Assembly: GCF_026151205.1 (NCBI RefSeq)
Contig: NC_087072.1
Location: forward strand, 23,329,603 to 23,393,602
From: Bolinopsis microptera
Lineage: Eukaryota; Ctenophora; Tentaculata; Lobata; Bolinopsidae
Direction: 5' to 3'
DNA length: 64,000 nt
In this document: piece by piece, positions 51,741 to 62,349 of the stretch
How positions within the stretch are numbered: the first letter of the stretch is position 1
How the letters are laid out: the number at the start of each line of letters is the position of its first letter
The notes under the pieces: model-generated
Told to the model about the DNA's origin: nothing
The model's input: only the letters and a program-made list of their open reading frames with translations
The model's database searches: none
Translations under genes and position numbers: made by a program

Positions 51741-54720
51741 TTTACAATTAATTAATTATAGTCTTTTCATCTGAATTGTTTTATACGATTTAACATGATC
51801 TGTTTCAACATTGGAAATTCTAGTCGGATTATAATGGGACTCGGATTCAAGGCATGAGAATGTTAGGTTGCAGAATAAGTATCAAACTGCAGTTTACTTG
51901 ATTATATTATAATTAACGCCTGTACAAACCTTGTGGATAACTTACATTCTCCGCCTCTTGCAGTGTCGAACTTATCTCTGTACTAGATTCTTATCTGGCC
52001 TGAATTTGTTATGATACATTCCTTTATCCGACTCTATTGATATAAATTCTACACTTCTGCCAGAAGTGTAGAATTTATATCAATAGAGTCGGATAAAGGA
52101 ATGTATCAGAAGTGACTTCTGGACAGTTTTGATACAACGGTTCTACTTTACAATTTACATCATGATTATTACTCTTAAAATGTAACTGCCCATGAATATG
52201 TGATAACACATTAACACGCCCCGCAGCTAAATGGTAATCAATTTGATACACCTCCGTCCTCCCTGTTGCCATGGCGACCATAATCTTCTCTTACGACTTG
52301 CTGTTGAGTTTTATGATATAACATAATAGTGAAGGGTCATCAATCTGCAATTTACATCATGATTATTACTCTTAAAATGTAACTGCCCATGAATATGTGA
52401 TAACACATTAACACGCCCCGCAGCTAAATGGTAATACATTTGACAGTACCTACTCCCTGTTCCCATGGCAACCATCATTTTCTACAGAGATAAGTTAAAC
52501 CTAAGAAGTAGTTCTGCTCACTTTTATGGCTATATGCTTTGATTCAATCCTACATCGGGCTAATAAGCTACAACATTACATATCCCCCACGGCCCACCCC
52601 TTCCCCCTTTATCCGAATCTATTGATATCAATTGTACACTTCTGCACAGTTTTAAAACGACGGTTGACACTACTGCAATCATAACTATGATATCATTACA
52701 CTGAAAATGCGACTGCTCATGACAATGTGATAACACCCTCCCCCCATCTGTAACCCCATCTGTAACCCTAAATAAATGTAAATACTAAATAGACTACAAT
52801 TAATTAATTATAGTCTTTTCATCTGAATTGTTTTATACGATTTAACATGATCTGTTTCAACATTGGAAATTCTAGTCGGATTATAATGGGACTCGGATTC
52901 AAGGCATGAGATTGTTGGGTTGAAGAATAAGTTTCAAACTGCAGTTTACTTGGTTATATTATAATTAACGCCTGTACAAACCTTGTGGATAACTTACATT
53001 CTCCGCCCCTTGCAGTGTCGAAATTATCTCTGTACTAGATTCTTATCTGGCCTGAATTTGTTATGATACATTCCTTTATCCGACTCTATTGATATAAATT
53101 CTACACTTCTGGACTGTTTTAATACAACGGTTCTACTTTACAATTTACATCATGATTATTACACTTAAAATGTAACTGCCCATGAATATGTGATAACACA
53201 TTAACACGCCCCGCAGCTAAATGGTAATACATTTGACAGTACTCCCTGTTCCCATGGCAACCATCATTTTCTACAGAGATAAGTTAAACCTAAGAAGTAG
53301 TTCTACTCACTTTTATGGCTATATGCTTTGATTCAATCCTACATCGGGCTAATAAGCTACAACATTACATATCCCCCACGGCCCACCCCTTCCCCCTTTA
53401 TCCGAATCTATTGATATCAATTGTACACTTCTGCACAGTTTTATTACAACGGTTGACAGTACTGCAATCATAACTATGATATCATTACACTGAAAATGCG
53501 ACTGCTCATGACAATGTGATAACACCCTCCCCCCATCTGTAACCCCATCTGTAACCCTAAATAAATGTAAATACTAAATAGACTACAATTAATTAATTAT
53601 AGTCTTTTCATCTGAATTGTTTTATACGATTTAACATGATCTGTTTCAACATCGGAAATTCTAGTCGGATTATAATGGGACTCGGATTCAAGGCATGAGA
53701 TTGTTAGGTTGAAGAATAAGTATCAAACTGCAGTTTACTTGGTTATATTATAATTAACGCCTGTACAAACCTTGTGGATAACTTACATTCTCCGCCTCTT
53801 GCAGTGTCGAACTTATCTCTGTACTAGATTCTTATCTGGCCTGAATTTGTTATGATACATTCCTTTATCCGACTCTATTGATATAAATTCTACACTTCTG
53901 GACTGTTTTAATACAACGGTTCTACTTTACAATTTACATCATGATTATTACACTTAAAATGTAACTGCTCATGAATATGTGATAACACATTAACACGCCC
54001 CGCAGCTAAATGGTAATACATTTGATACACTGACACATCCGTCCTCCCTGTTGCCATGGCGACCATAATTTTCTCTTACGACCTGCTGTTGAGTTTTATG
54101 ATATAACATAATAGTGAAGGGTCATCAATCTGCAATTTACATCATGATTATTACTCTTAAAATGTAACTGCCCATGAATATGTGATAACACATTAACACG
54201 CCCCGCAGCTAAATGGTAATCAATTTGATACACCTCCGTCCTCCCTGTTGCCATGGCGACCATAATTTTCTCTTACGACTTGAGTTTTATGATATAACAT
54301 AATAGTGAAGGGTCATCAATCTGCAATTTACATCATGATTATTACTCTTAAAATGTAACTGCCCATGAATATGTGATAACACATTAACACGCCCCGCAGC
54401 TAAATGGTAATCAATTTGATACACCTCCGTCCTCCCTGTTGCCATGGCGACCATAATTTTCTCTTACGACTTGAGTTTTATGATATAACATAATAGTGAA
54501 GGGTCATCAATCTGCAATTTACATCATGATTATTACTCTTAAAATGTAACTGCCCATGAATATGTGATAACACATTAACACGCCCCGCAGCTAAATGGTA
54601 ATAAATTTGATACACCTCCGTCCTCCCTGTTGCCATGGCGACCATAATTTTCTCTTACGACCTGCTGTTGAGTTTTATGATATAACATACATAATATATA
54701 TAGTGATTAGTGAAGGGTCA
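51741..54720. repeat. Complex nested tandem repeat
   Basis: Two levels. A long unit beginning ACAATTAATTAATTATAGTC recurs at about 51741, 52793 and 53581 (788 bp between the last two). A shorter unit with TTAACACGCCCCGCAGCTAA and CATGGCGACCATAATTTTCT recurs about seven times, with spacing near 190 bp at 54117-54690. Substitutions are few. Confidence 0.9.
52012..52108. repeat. 97-bp perfect palindrome
   Basis: A 48-bp arm from TGATACATTCC to CACTTCTG, one central C, then the exact reverse complement. The arm is part of the surrounding tandem unit, which elsewhere (e.g. about 53067-53110) is not palindromic. Confidence 0.95.
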
Positions 54721-54904
54721 TTAATCTGCATTCTGCACCGTGTGTTTAAAATGACGACATATTAGTACCATATTGGGTACTGCAGGTATTGGGTACTGCA
54801 GTTAACTTGGTTATATTATGGCTGTTAAAGCTAAAGTATGGTAGTTCTGCTCACTTTAATTGTTCTGTTTTAAAAAATCCTACATCTAGGGCGCTTTCAG
54901 TATC

Positions 54905-55588
54905 ATTAAAGACCTAAAAGAGGCTGTTAAATTTATTATTTATAACACTTATGTCGTCTTCGGTGGGATTGTATTCATACAAACCAAGGGTATTCCTATG
55001 GGTGGAAATTCAAGTTTCCCTATAGCTGATCTCACTGTTGGCAAAAAGGAATTTAATTATATGAAACGTTTACTTCAGGAAAAGAAAATGGGATTAGCAA
55101 AGATATTATCCAATAATAAACGATATGTTGACGATTTATCTATTATTAACTACCTTTACTTTCATCAATTGATTAAAGATATTTATCCTAATTCATTGGA
55201 GATGGAGCGAGCTGGTTCCAATAATAAAATCATTAACTACCTTGATTTAAATATTAATATTTCCACAGAAGGACTAGAAATATCAGTGTATAACAAAACT
55301 GATGATTTTAATTTTCATGTTGTATCCCTTACATTTCCTCACAGTAACATCCCAACCGAGGTTGGCTACAACGTTTTTTCAAGTCAAGTTCTTAGATATG
55401 GTAATGTTTGCACTAGATTGGATATCTTTACCTCCCATCTTCACAAAATATTCAAAATTCTAATTGATAGAGGATATAGCCGTGATAGACTGATTAAAGG
55501 CATTAAACGTTGTCTGAGGAAATATGATAACGTTTTCAGGAAGTTCGGTATTCTAGATGACCATAACATTATTAAAGAACTCCCCTGA
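54905..55588 (+). pseudogene. Penelope-like-type RT fragment
   Basis: The frame is open from before the ATG at 54998. FIQTKGIPMGGNSSFPIADL precedes NNKRYVDDLSIINY (catalytic YVDD), then IYPNSLEME, INYLDLNINIS, DDFNFHVVSLTFPHSNIP, GYNVFSSQVLRYGNVC, and ends NVFRKFGILDD. The GIPMG..xxPxxADL, RYxDDxLSI and YLDLxI order is that of a widespread animal RT family that I believe is Penelope-like. The N-terminal half is missing and the usual Cys-Ala-Pro in GTNCAP is changed to SSFP. No GIY-YIG endonuclease seen. Confidence 0.65.
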
Positions 55589-55820
55589 TATCTTTTGATT
55601 TATTGAAACACGGGTACTAACTCTGCTAAACTGAACAAATTCTGAAACTTAGGTGAATAAGTGTACAACGTGCTAAACCGAAGTTCAGACTGACCAGTGA
55701 AAATGGGCGAGCGTACCAAGTGTCATTTTAATTAGAAGTTTTAGTCAGTGATTTATTATTGAAGCTTGTAATTAAAATATCTAATGCTCCTATAAATACT
55801 TTAATTAATTGTTTGTTCCG

Positions 55821-56087
55821 TTATTCTTTTTCCTTCCTCTTTTCCTTGTCATCCCCTTTAGTTTTAAGATTCTTGCTATAAATGGCTACAGCTAACACTA
55901 TTAATGCTAAGTACCAAACAACAAGTGGGAGGTGGATCGTTGGTATACCATTAAATCGATTTAACACCGCAATTCCAGTCGCAAGCCTGGGACCACTACT
56001 AGCATTGTCACAACATCTACAAAGCTGCCATATAGCCTGACTGACAATTTTCTCGACTGACTGACAATGTTTCTTCTTTTTCCCCAT
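55821..56087 (-). CDS. 88-aa hypothetical single-pass membrane protein, copy 1
   Basis: Starts MGKKKKHCQSVEKIVSQAIW, has a Cys-rich stretch (LCRCCD), one hydrophobic segment LPLVVWYLALIVLAVAIYS at about residues 53-71, and a charged tail KGDDKEKRKEKE. Repeated in a ~350-bp tandem. No family recognised; it may be a chance frame inside a repeat. Confidence 0.35.
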   Translation of the reverse strand: MGKKKKHCQSVEKIVSQAIWQLCRCCDNASSGPRLATGIAVLNRFNGIPTIHLPLVVWYLALIVLAVAIYSKNLKTKGDDKEKRKEKE

Positions 56088-56170
56088 TTAGAATACAGTG
56101 ATTTATTATTGAAGCTTGTAATTACAATAACTAATGCTCCTGTAAATACTTTAATTAATTGTTTGTTCCG

Positions 56171-56437
56171 TTATTCTTTTTCCTTCCTCTTTTCCTTGTC
56201 ATCCCCTTTAGTTTTAAGATTCTTGCTATAAATGGCTACAGCTAACACTATTAATGCTAAGTACCAAACAACAAGTGGGAGGTGGATCGTTGGTATACCA
56301 TTAAATCGATTTAACACCGCAATTCCAGTCGCAAGCCTGGGACCACTACTAGCATAGTCACAACATCTACAAAGCTGCCATATAGCCTGACTGACAATTT
56401 TCTCGACTGACTGACAATGTTTCTTCTTTTTCCCCAT
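56171..56437 (-). CDS. 88-aa hypothetical single-pass membrane protein, copy 2
   Basis: Same frame, length and tail as copy 1, with one residue difference (CDYASS for CDNASS). The surrounding 350 bp is duplicated with it, so frame conservation alone does not show selection. Confidence 0.35.
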   Translation of the reverse strand: MGKKKKHCQSVEKIVSQAIWQLCRCCDYASSGPRLATGIAVLNRFNGIPTIHLPLVVWYLALIVLAVAIYSKNLKTKGDDKEKRKEKE

Positions 56438-56580
56438 TTAGAATACAAAGATTAGTACATTTTAGCTTATGATTAATATTATATTTTTACCTATAGTTTA
56501 CCTAGATATTAATATTGTAAAACCTTGCATTAATACTTTTACGATAATCCTCTGTTTCCATGGCGACAAACAGGCTAGAC

Positions 56581-58222
56581 GGTTCTTTTGCGATAGTCAA
56601 AACGCGACAACTAGCGCTGGATGGCGACAACTAGCGCTATCCAGCGCTAGTTGTCGCCATCCAGCGCTAGTTGTCGCTATCCAGCGCTGGATAACGCTAG
56701 CCAGCGCAAAATATATATGTTCGATAATTGTCGCTATCCAGCGCTAGTTGTCGCCATCCAGCGCTAGTTGTCGCCATCCAGCGCTAGTTGTCGCTATCCA
56801 GCGCTAGTTGTCGCTGGCTATGCGACACTGTCGCACGCGATAGTTTGCGATGGCCAGCGCAACTGGCCATCGCAGAAAACAGTTCGATAACTAGCGCTGG
56901 ATAGCGACAACTAGCGCTGGATAGCGACAAATAGCGCTGGCCATCGATATCCAGCGCAAAATTTTTGCGCTATTACTCGTCAGCTAGCGCTGGCCAGCGC
57001 TAACCATCGCTAGCCAGCGCTAACCAGCGCTAACCAGCGCTAACCATCGCTAGCCAGCGCTAACCAGCGCCAGCCAGCGCTAGCTGACGAGTAATATCGC
57101 AACTATATTGCGCTGGCCAGCGCTGGCTGACGAGTAATACTAATATCGAGCGTGCTAAATCACTCTACAGTCGATCTTCGAGATTGTTCTAAAAGGGCCC
57201 CCGATGGTTGTAACCAACTTCAATCGATGTATTTTCGGACGCTAATTCCGAATCAACCCCCATGGGCCCATGATATATGGTTAAACTGAAAATGCTCTCC
57301 TGACGAGATATTGGCGAAAAACTGTACATGTATCGATCACGTGATATGACCGTATAAGGAAGTTAGTCTAATTTCTCGTTATTATTAGGGTTTCAGCATA
57401 TGTTTTTGTTATTGTTAAGGATTGGGTTAGGGTTAGGGTTGGGATCAGATTAGAGGGTTAAGGTTTCGAAAAGTCGTTCAGAACCAGCGAGTCAGAGAAT
57501 GGGTTAAAAAAGTCACGTGACAGTCGAGTGTAAAGTGATTAATCATCATCCGACTAATATCGCAAGTATATGATTTTGATACATTGCGCTGGCTAGCGCT
57601 GGCCAGCGCTGGCTAGCGCTGGTTAGCGCTGGCTAGCGCTGGTTAGCGCTGGCTAGCGCTGGTTAGCGATAACTAGCGCTGGTTAGCGCTGGCTAGCGCT
57701 GGTTAGCGATAACTAGCGCTGGCTAGCGATGGTTAGCGCTGGCTAGCGCTGGCTAGCGCTGGCCAGCGCTGGCCAGCGCTAGCTGACGAGTAATAGCGCA
57801 AAAATTTTGCGCTGGATATCGATGGCCAGCGCTGGCCAGCGCTGGCTATCGCTTAGCGCTGGCCAGCGCTAGTTGTCGCTATCCAGCGCTAGTTGTCGCT
57901 ATCCAGCGCTAGTTATCGAACTGTTTTCTGCGATGGCCAGTTGCGCTGGCCATCGCAAACTATCGCGTGCGACAGTGTCGCATAGCCAGCGACAACTAGC
58001 GCTGGATAGCGACAACTAGCGCCGGATGGCGACAACTAGCGCTGGATGGCGACAACTAGCGCTGGATAGCGACAATTATCGAACATATATATTTTGCGCT
58101 GGCCAGCGTTATCCAGCGCTGGATAGCGACAACTAGCGCTGGATGGCGACAACTAGCGCTGGATAGCGCTAGTTGTCGCCATCCAGCGCTAGTTGTCGCG
58201 TTTTGACTATCGCAAAAGAACC
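56581..58222. mobile_element. Foldback transposon of AGCGCTGG repeats
   Basis: Inverted ends GGTTCTTTTGCGATAGTCAA, flanked by the exact 8-bp duplication GGCTAGAC (56573-56580, 58223-58230). Each arm (over 500 bp) is built from CGACAACTAGCGCTGGATAG units, a TATGCGACACTGTCGCA block, a CGATGGCCAG block, and GCTGACGAGTAAT leading to TAGCGCTGG arrays in the centre. No coding sequence. Split by a MITE at 57149-57552. Confidence 0.93.
57149..57552. mobile_element. MULE-type MITE with TTAGGG runs, copy B
   Basis: 404 bp, flanked by the 10-bp duplication ACTAATATCG (57139-57148, 57553-57562), inside the foldback element. The interior has GGGTTAGGGTTAGGGTTGGG. Inverse orientation relative to copy A at 26393. 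Confidence 0.9.
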
Positions 58223-58606
58223 GGCTAGACTTATAAATTCCACGTGATGTAAGAGACTTATTTGCCTTGTAGAATATTTATTTCCCATGGGCCCACGTGC
58301 ACACCGCGCGCCAAACGGTCACGTGGACAAATTATCGACCTTATCGTGATCCTGTAACTCACACCATATGTGCTTATTTTGGTAAGGAGGAATTATATTC
58401 TTGATCTGGGTCCTGGGAACATTCCAACGGCGAGCCATTAACATGTTACACACATTAGTTACATATCATAGCATACAATTTCTTATTACACGCAGTATAG
58501 GCGGGACCTGTTATGTGTACAGTTAGCGATATTTAACTGTTATCAATATCAATATCATAAACACATGATATAGAATGTAAGCTCAATAAAATTTAATTCA
58601 TATATG

Positions 58607-58650
58607 CAGTGGCGTAACGTTGCCTGTTTGCGCCCTTCGTTACGCCACTG
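58607..58650. mobile_element. 44-bp minimal hAT family 1 copy
   Basis: Only the CAGTGGCGTAACG ends plus about 18 bp remain. The left duplication is CATATATG (58599-58606); the right one is split by the next element but is recovered exactly when that is removed. Confidence 0.9.
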
Positions 58651-58652
58651 CA

Positions 58653-59162
58653 TACCTTACAAGACATATTTATAACGTACGAAATGTGGCGGTTTTCCGA
58701 AAATTTCGCCATATTTTCGGACCGCCAAAATTTCGGTCGTCGTAATAGAATCCGTCGCATTATCTTTTAGCTTATTTCAATGACTGTGCCTTCACTGCTT
58801 TATTTTGTTTCTAAAAAGTAATATCAAGTAAAATAAATAAATAAATTCTGGCATCTTGGGACAAATTATCACCACACCAATGACGAATTGAATGTCAAGC
58901 AATACAGTTTAAATTTGCATTAAAATACATGTATGTGCTAACATGAAAGTCTTACAGTCTTAATACAGACTAAGTTTGAACATGATTTTACCGAATTTCA
59001 GAAATTTCCTTACTGCTTACTGTCACAAAAAATGATGAAAAATACCCTTATTTTCTGTGACGTCCGAAATTTGACGGTTTTTGTTCAATTTGACCATATT
59101 TTCGGACCGCCAAAATTTCGGTCGTCGCAAATTAGGCCGCCATAAATATGTCTTGTAAGGTA
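58653..59162. mobile_element. TA-flanked MITE with CCTTACAAGACATATTTAT ends
   Basis: Left TACCTTACAAGACATATTTA, right (reverse-complemented) the same with TGGCGGCC following. Both arms carry TTCGGACCGCCAAAATTTCG. The TA duplication suggests a Tc1/mariner-group mobiliser. No coding sequence. Confidence 0.88.
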
Positions 59163-59164
59163 TA

Positions 59165-59700
59165 TGGTCTACTAAACTTTTGGTCTATTTCAAAATTAGT
59201 CGCCGAAAAATTAAGTCACATGAAATTTGGTTTAAACAATCTTGGTCAACAGTTTGACTAAATTTATGGTTATAGTCAAAATTTGTCGTTATTAAGGTAA
59301 GTAAGTTATTCTATAATCTTGCATTAATTATATTTATTTAATAGCAAGGGTTAATCAAGTGTAAGATGATAAACATCATGGACTCGACGATACCAATAAC
59401 CAGACGACATCAGTATTCGCTATGTGGACAGGCAAGTTATTAAATTACTGCTACTTATTATAGGTGGCTGTCAACTAAATTTTTATTAATTTAGAGAATA
59501 ACACCCAATCAGACGATTTTACGTTCGTAGGTTATACTTTCGTGCTTTCACTGTAGATTGTTACAGTGATAGCAAATGTTACAGTTACATTCAAATAACA
59601 GTAGTATACTGACATGTGTTTGGTATGAAACTGAAAGTAAACCAATATTATAATTATATCGAAAACTTAACCATCTTTTAAGATGTCTAGCGTTTTAATC
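59165..59700. other. Intergenic, no gene seen
   Basis: AT-rich. No supported feature. Confidence 0.45.
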
Positions 59701-59703
59701 TTA

Positions 59704-60019
59704 CTAGCAGGAACCCGTATAACCCTAAAATAGTGTCAAGACTCAAGAGACTAAATAATTATTACCTATTTAATTCGCGTTTTTGACACCACTTGGGGGT
59801 TCAAATTTTGGGCTCTAAAACTCCTATTCCTTGGCCAATTTTTTATTTTTTCATGCTGATTTGGAGGCCATTAAAGCATTTGACCCAGTCAAAAAAGTAT
59901 CAGTTGTATATCTTTTACGGTTTTTGCGGAAAGTCGCGTTAAAGTTGATGCCGTGGTGTCAGTAAAATGGTACGGATAAACACATCCATATATATCGTCT
60001 CGCTTTATATATAGTAAGA
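59704..60019 (-). mobile_element. Helitron-like element, copy 2
   Basis: Same TC...CTAG ends (minus strand), A/T flanks, about 316 bp, few differences from copies at 39778 and 63338. Confidence 0.6.
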
Positions 60020-60024
60020 TTATG

Positions 60025-61075
60025 GCGAATCTTTTCATCGTGTGGCAAACTTGGCTCTAGCAGTTTTAGAATGGTACAGCTATCCCTAGTTTTCAGTTAT
60101 CCCTAGAACGAATAATCGATCGAAAGTTATAATTCCACAGAAAGGTAACCACAATTTAAAAACCCTAAAACATATTCGTTCTTACACCGGTTGACTTGAC
60201 GATCTTATATTTTTTGTATACTTTCATGATAGCAACTACTGTAACCATTATTAACTAGCGTAATTACTGAAGTTAACTGTTTCGATTCAGTTTCTTAATT
60301 TATTTTACTATTAGACTCTAGCTATACGATACTTACCGCGAAACATAATTGAACACGTTTCATACCGTCTAACTAAGACCAAAGAATCCATTGACCATTA
60401 CAGCTGTTACGTACTGCAGTATATGAATATCACCTCAGACCGTGTTACGTTATCAAGTCTTTGTTTTAGCTGGACGGTATGAACTGAAGTTCGACTCTGT
60501 CGTTTCATTGGATTCGTTCAAAACATTTTGTCAGATTACGTAGTCACATTCATATAAAATTTGTTAATTCTTATAATTACTGTACTGGTAAATAATATTG
60601 TATTATTATGTACACTAAATTTAACAAGCAACCACAATGGATCCCAAGCAAGCTGTCAATTAAGCCTTTAGTTTTCGAACTGCAGTGCGTGTCTTAGACA
60701 AGTCCAGGTACTCACGTACTTTAATTAGACACAGTCTAACTCTAATTATAATGCGTGAGTACCTCGACTATTTCAGTTCTTGCACATTTACATGACGTAA
60801 AGTCGGCAGTACTTTAATTGGCAAACGAGAAATTATCTATTTCCGTATTATATCTTGTCCGATGTTCGTACTTTCAATTTAATTATGAATTGTTCAGTGA
60901 ACTTAGTACTCACGAGGTTTGGATGATTTATTTGAAACGAACGGACTTCCATTATAATCTAAATTCAAATTAAACACATAAATAACACAATTCAAAATAG
61001 ATTAGTGTTGGACATTTTGCAAGACTTCAATATTTATTGATTTATGCTTTTTGGACAAGCTCAGTATAATTCTTA
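60025..61075. other. Intergenic, no gene seen
   Basis: AT-rich. No coding frame or repeat supported. Confidence 0.45.
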
Positions 61076-61078
61076 AGT

Positions 61079-61155
61079 TACCTGGGGGCCCCAGGCTATT
61101 ATGTTCATAAACATAAAGATTCGGCGGAATGACAGGCTGAGCGCCGCCCAGTAAT
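61079..61155. mobile_element. CATTCCGCCGAATC short element, inverted full copy
   Basis: TTACCTGGGGGCCCCAGGCT through AAAGATTCGGCGGAATGACA to GAGCGCCGCCCAGTAA. Confidence 0.7.
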
Positions 61156-61195
61156 TCTTAAGATGATCAGGTGACGCGTTACGTGCCGTCTATAC

Positions 61196-62131
61196 CAGGA
61201 GGTGACCGGGACATGATTTTAGGCCTGACCGGGACCGGGACCGGGACCGGGATACAAAATGTGACTTGACCGGGACCGGGGCCGGGACCGGGACTGAGAT
61301 TATCAATTTACCGTGACCGGGACCGGGACCGGGACCAATAATTTCTGGGATTTCTATCTTACCGGGACTGGGACCAACAATCCAATTTTACCGGGATGAC
61401 CGGGATTTGACCGGGATGACCGGGATTTGACCGGGATGACCGGGACCAAAACTGGTATTCTCATATTGAAAGCTGAAACTTTCATTTACATTATAATTGA
61501 AAAATTTGAATAAGTAATAACTAGAATATTAAATTAGAAAAAACTAAAAAAACCCGTCAATATGGGGCATGGGCCTAATGTACTACACCAATAATGTTCA
61601 TGTACTGATTACTCAAGTTCACCCTCATTCCTCATTCCTCATTCCTCAATCAATGATCCCTCAAATTATTAAACAGTTTCATTCTCCAATTCCAATTGAC
61701 AATTGGGCGTAGCCCGGGCCGAGTTGAAAACTTGATGTTACTTTGCACTTATGAGTTATGTAACGATATTAGTTACCTTAACTTGTTTAGCAATTTTAAA
61801 CATTGTTTTATTTGGCTCAGAGGTTGTTTAAAGATGAAATTCACAATGAATGAAAGTAAAAACTTAAAATCACAGTGAATGAAATTATGTAAAAGATCCC
61901 GGTCAAAATCCCGGCAAATTTGAGTGATTGACCGGGACCGGGACCGGGACCGGGACCAAGAATCCTGAATTAACCGGGACCGGGACCGGGACCGGGATCA
62001 TAAATCACCATTTGACCGGGACCGGGACCGCGACCGGGATGAAAAATGTGACTTGACCCGGTTGACCGGGACCGGGACCGGGATAGCTAAAAATTGCCAA
62101 TCCCGGTACCGGGATTCCCGGTCACCTCCTG
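61196..62131. mobile_element. hAT family 2 element, 936-bp copy
   Basis: Ends CAGGAGGTGACCGGGA on both sides, flanked by the 8-bp duplication GTCTATAC (61188-61195, 62132-62139). Subterminal arrays of GACCGGGACCGGGACC and GGTACC palindromes as in 15244-16648; only the outermost ~9 bases differ. No transposase. Confidence 0.93.
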
Positions 62132-62165
62132 GTCTATACTCTATAATAGTTAGGATCGAATACTT

Positions 62166-62300
62166 TATACTGGATCACGTACTGCAATACATGCCGTCTA
62201 GCTAGTATCAAATACTGGATCACGTACTGCAATACGTGCTGACTAGCTAGTATCAAATACTGGATCACGTACTGCAATACGTGCTGTCAAGGCAGAACAA
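62166..62300. repeat. 45-bp tandem repeat, about three units
   Basis: TACTGGATCACGTACTGCAA then TACGTGCTG and CTAGCTAGTATCAAA. TGGATCACG begins at 62171, 62216 and 62261. Confidence 0.9.
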
Positions 62301-62349
62301 AAACTCCATCACGTAATCGACTACGTAACGCGTAACGTACTGTCTAGCT

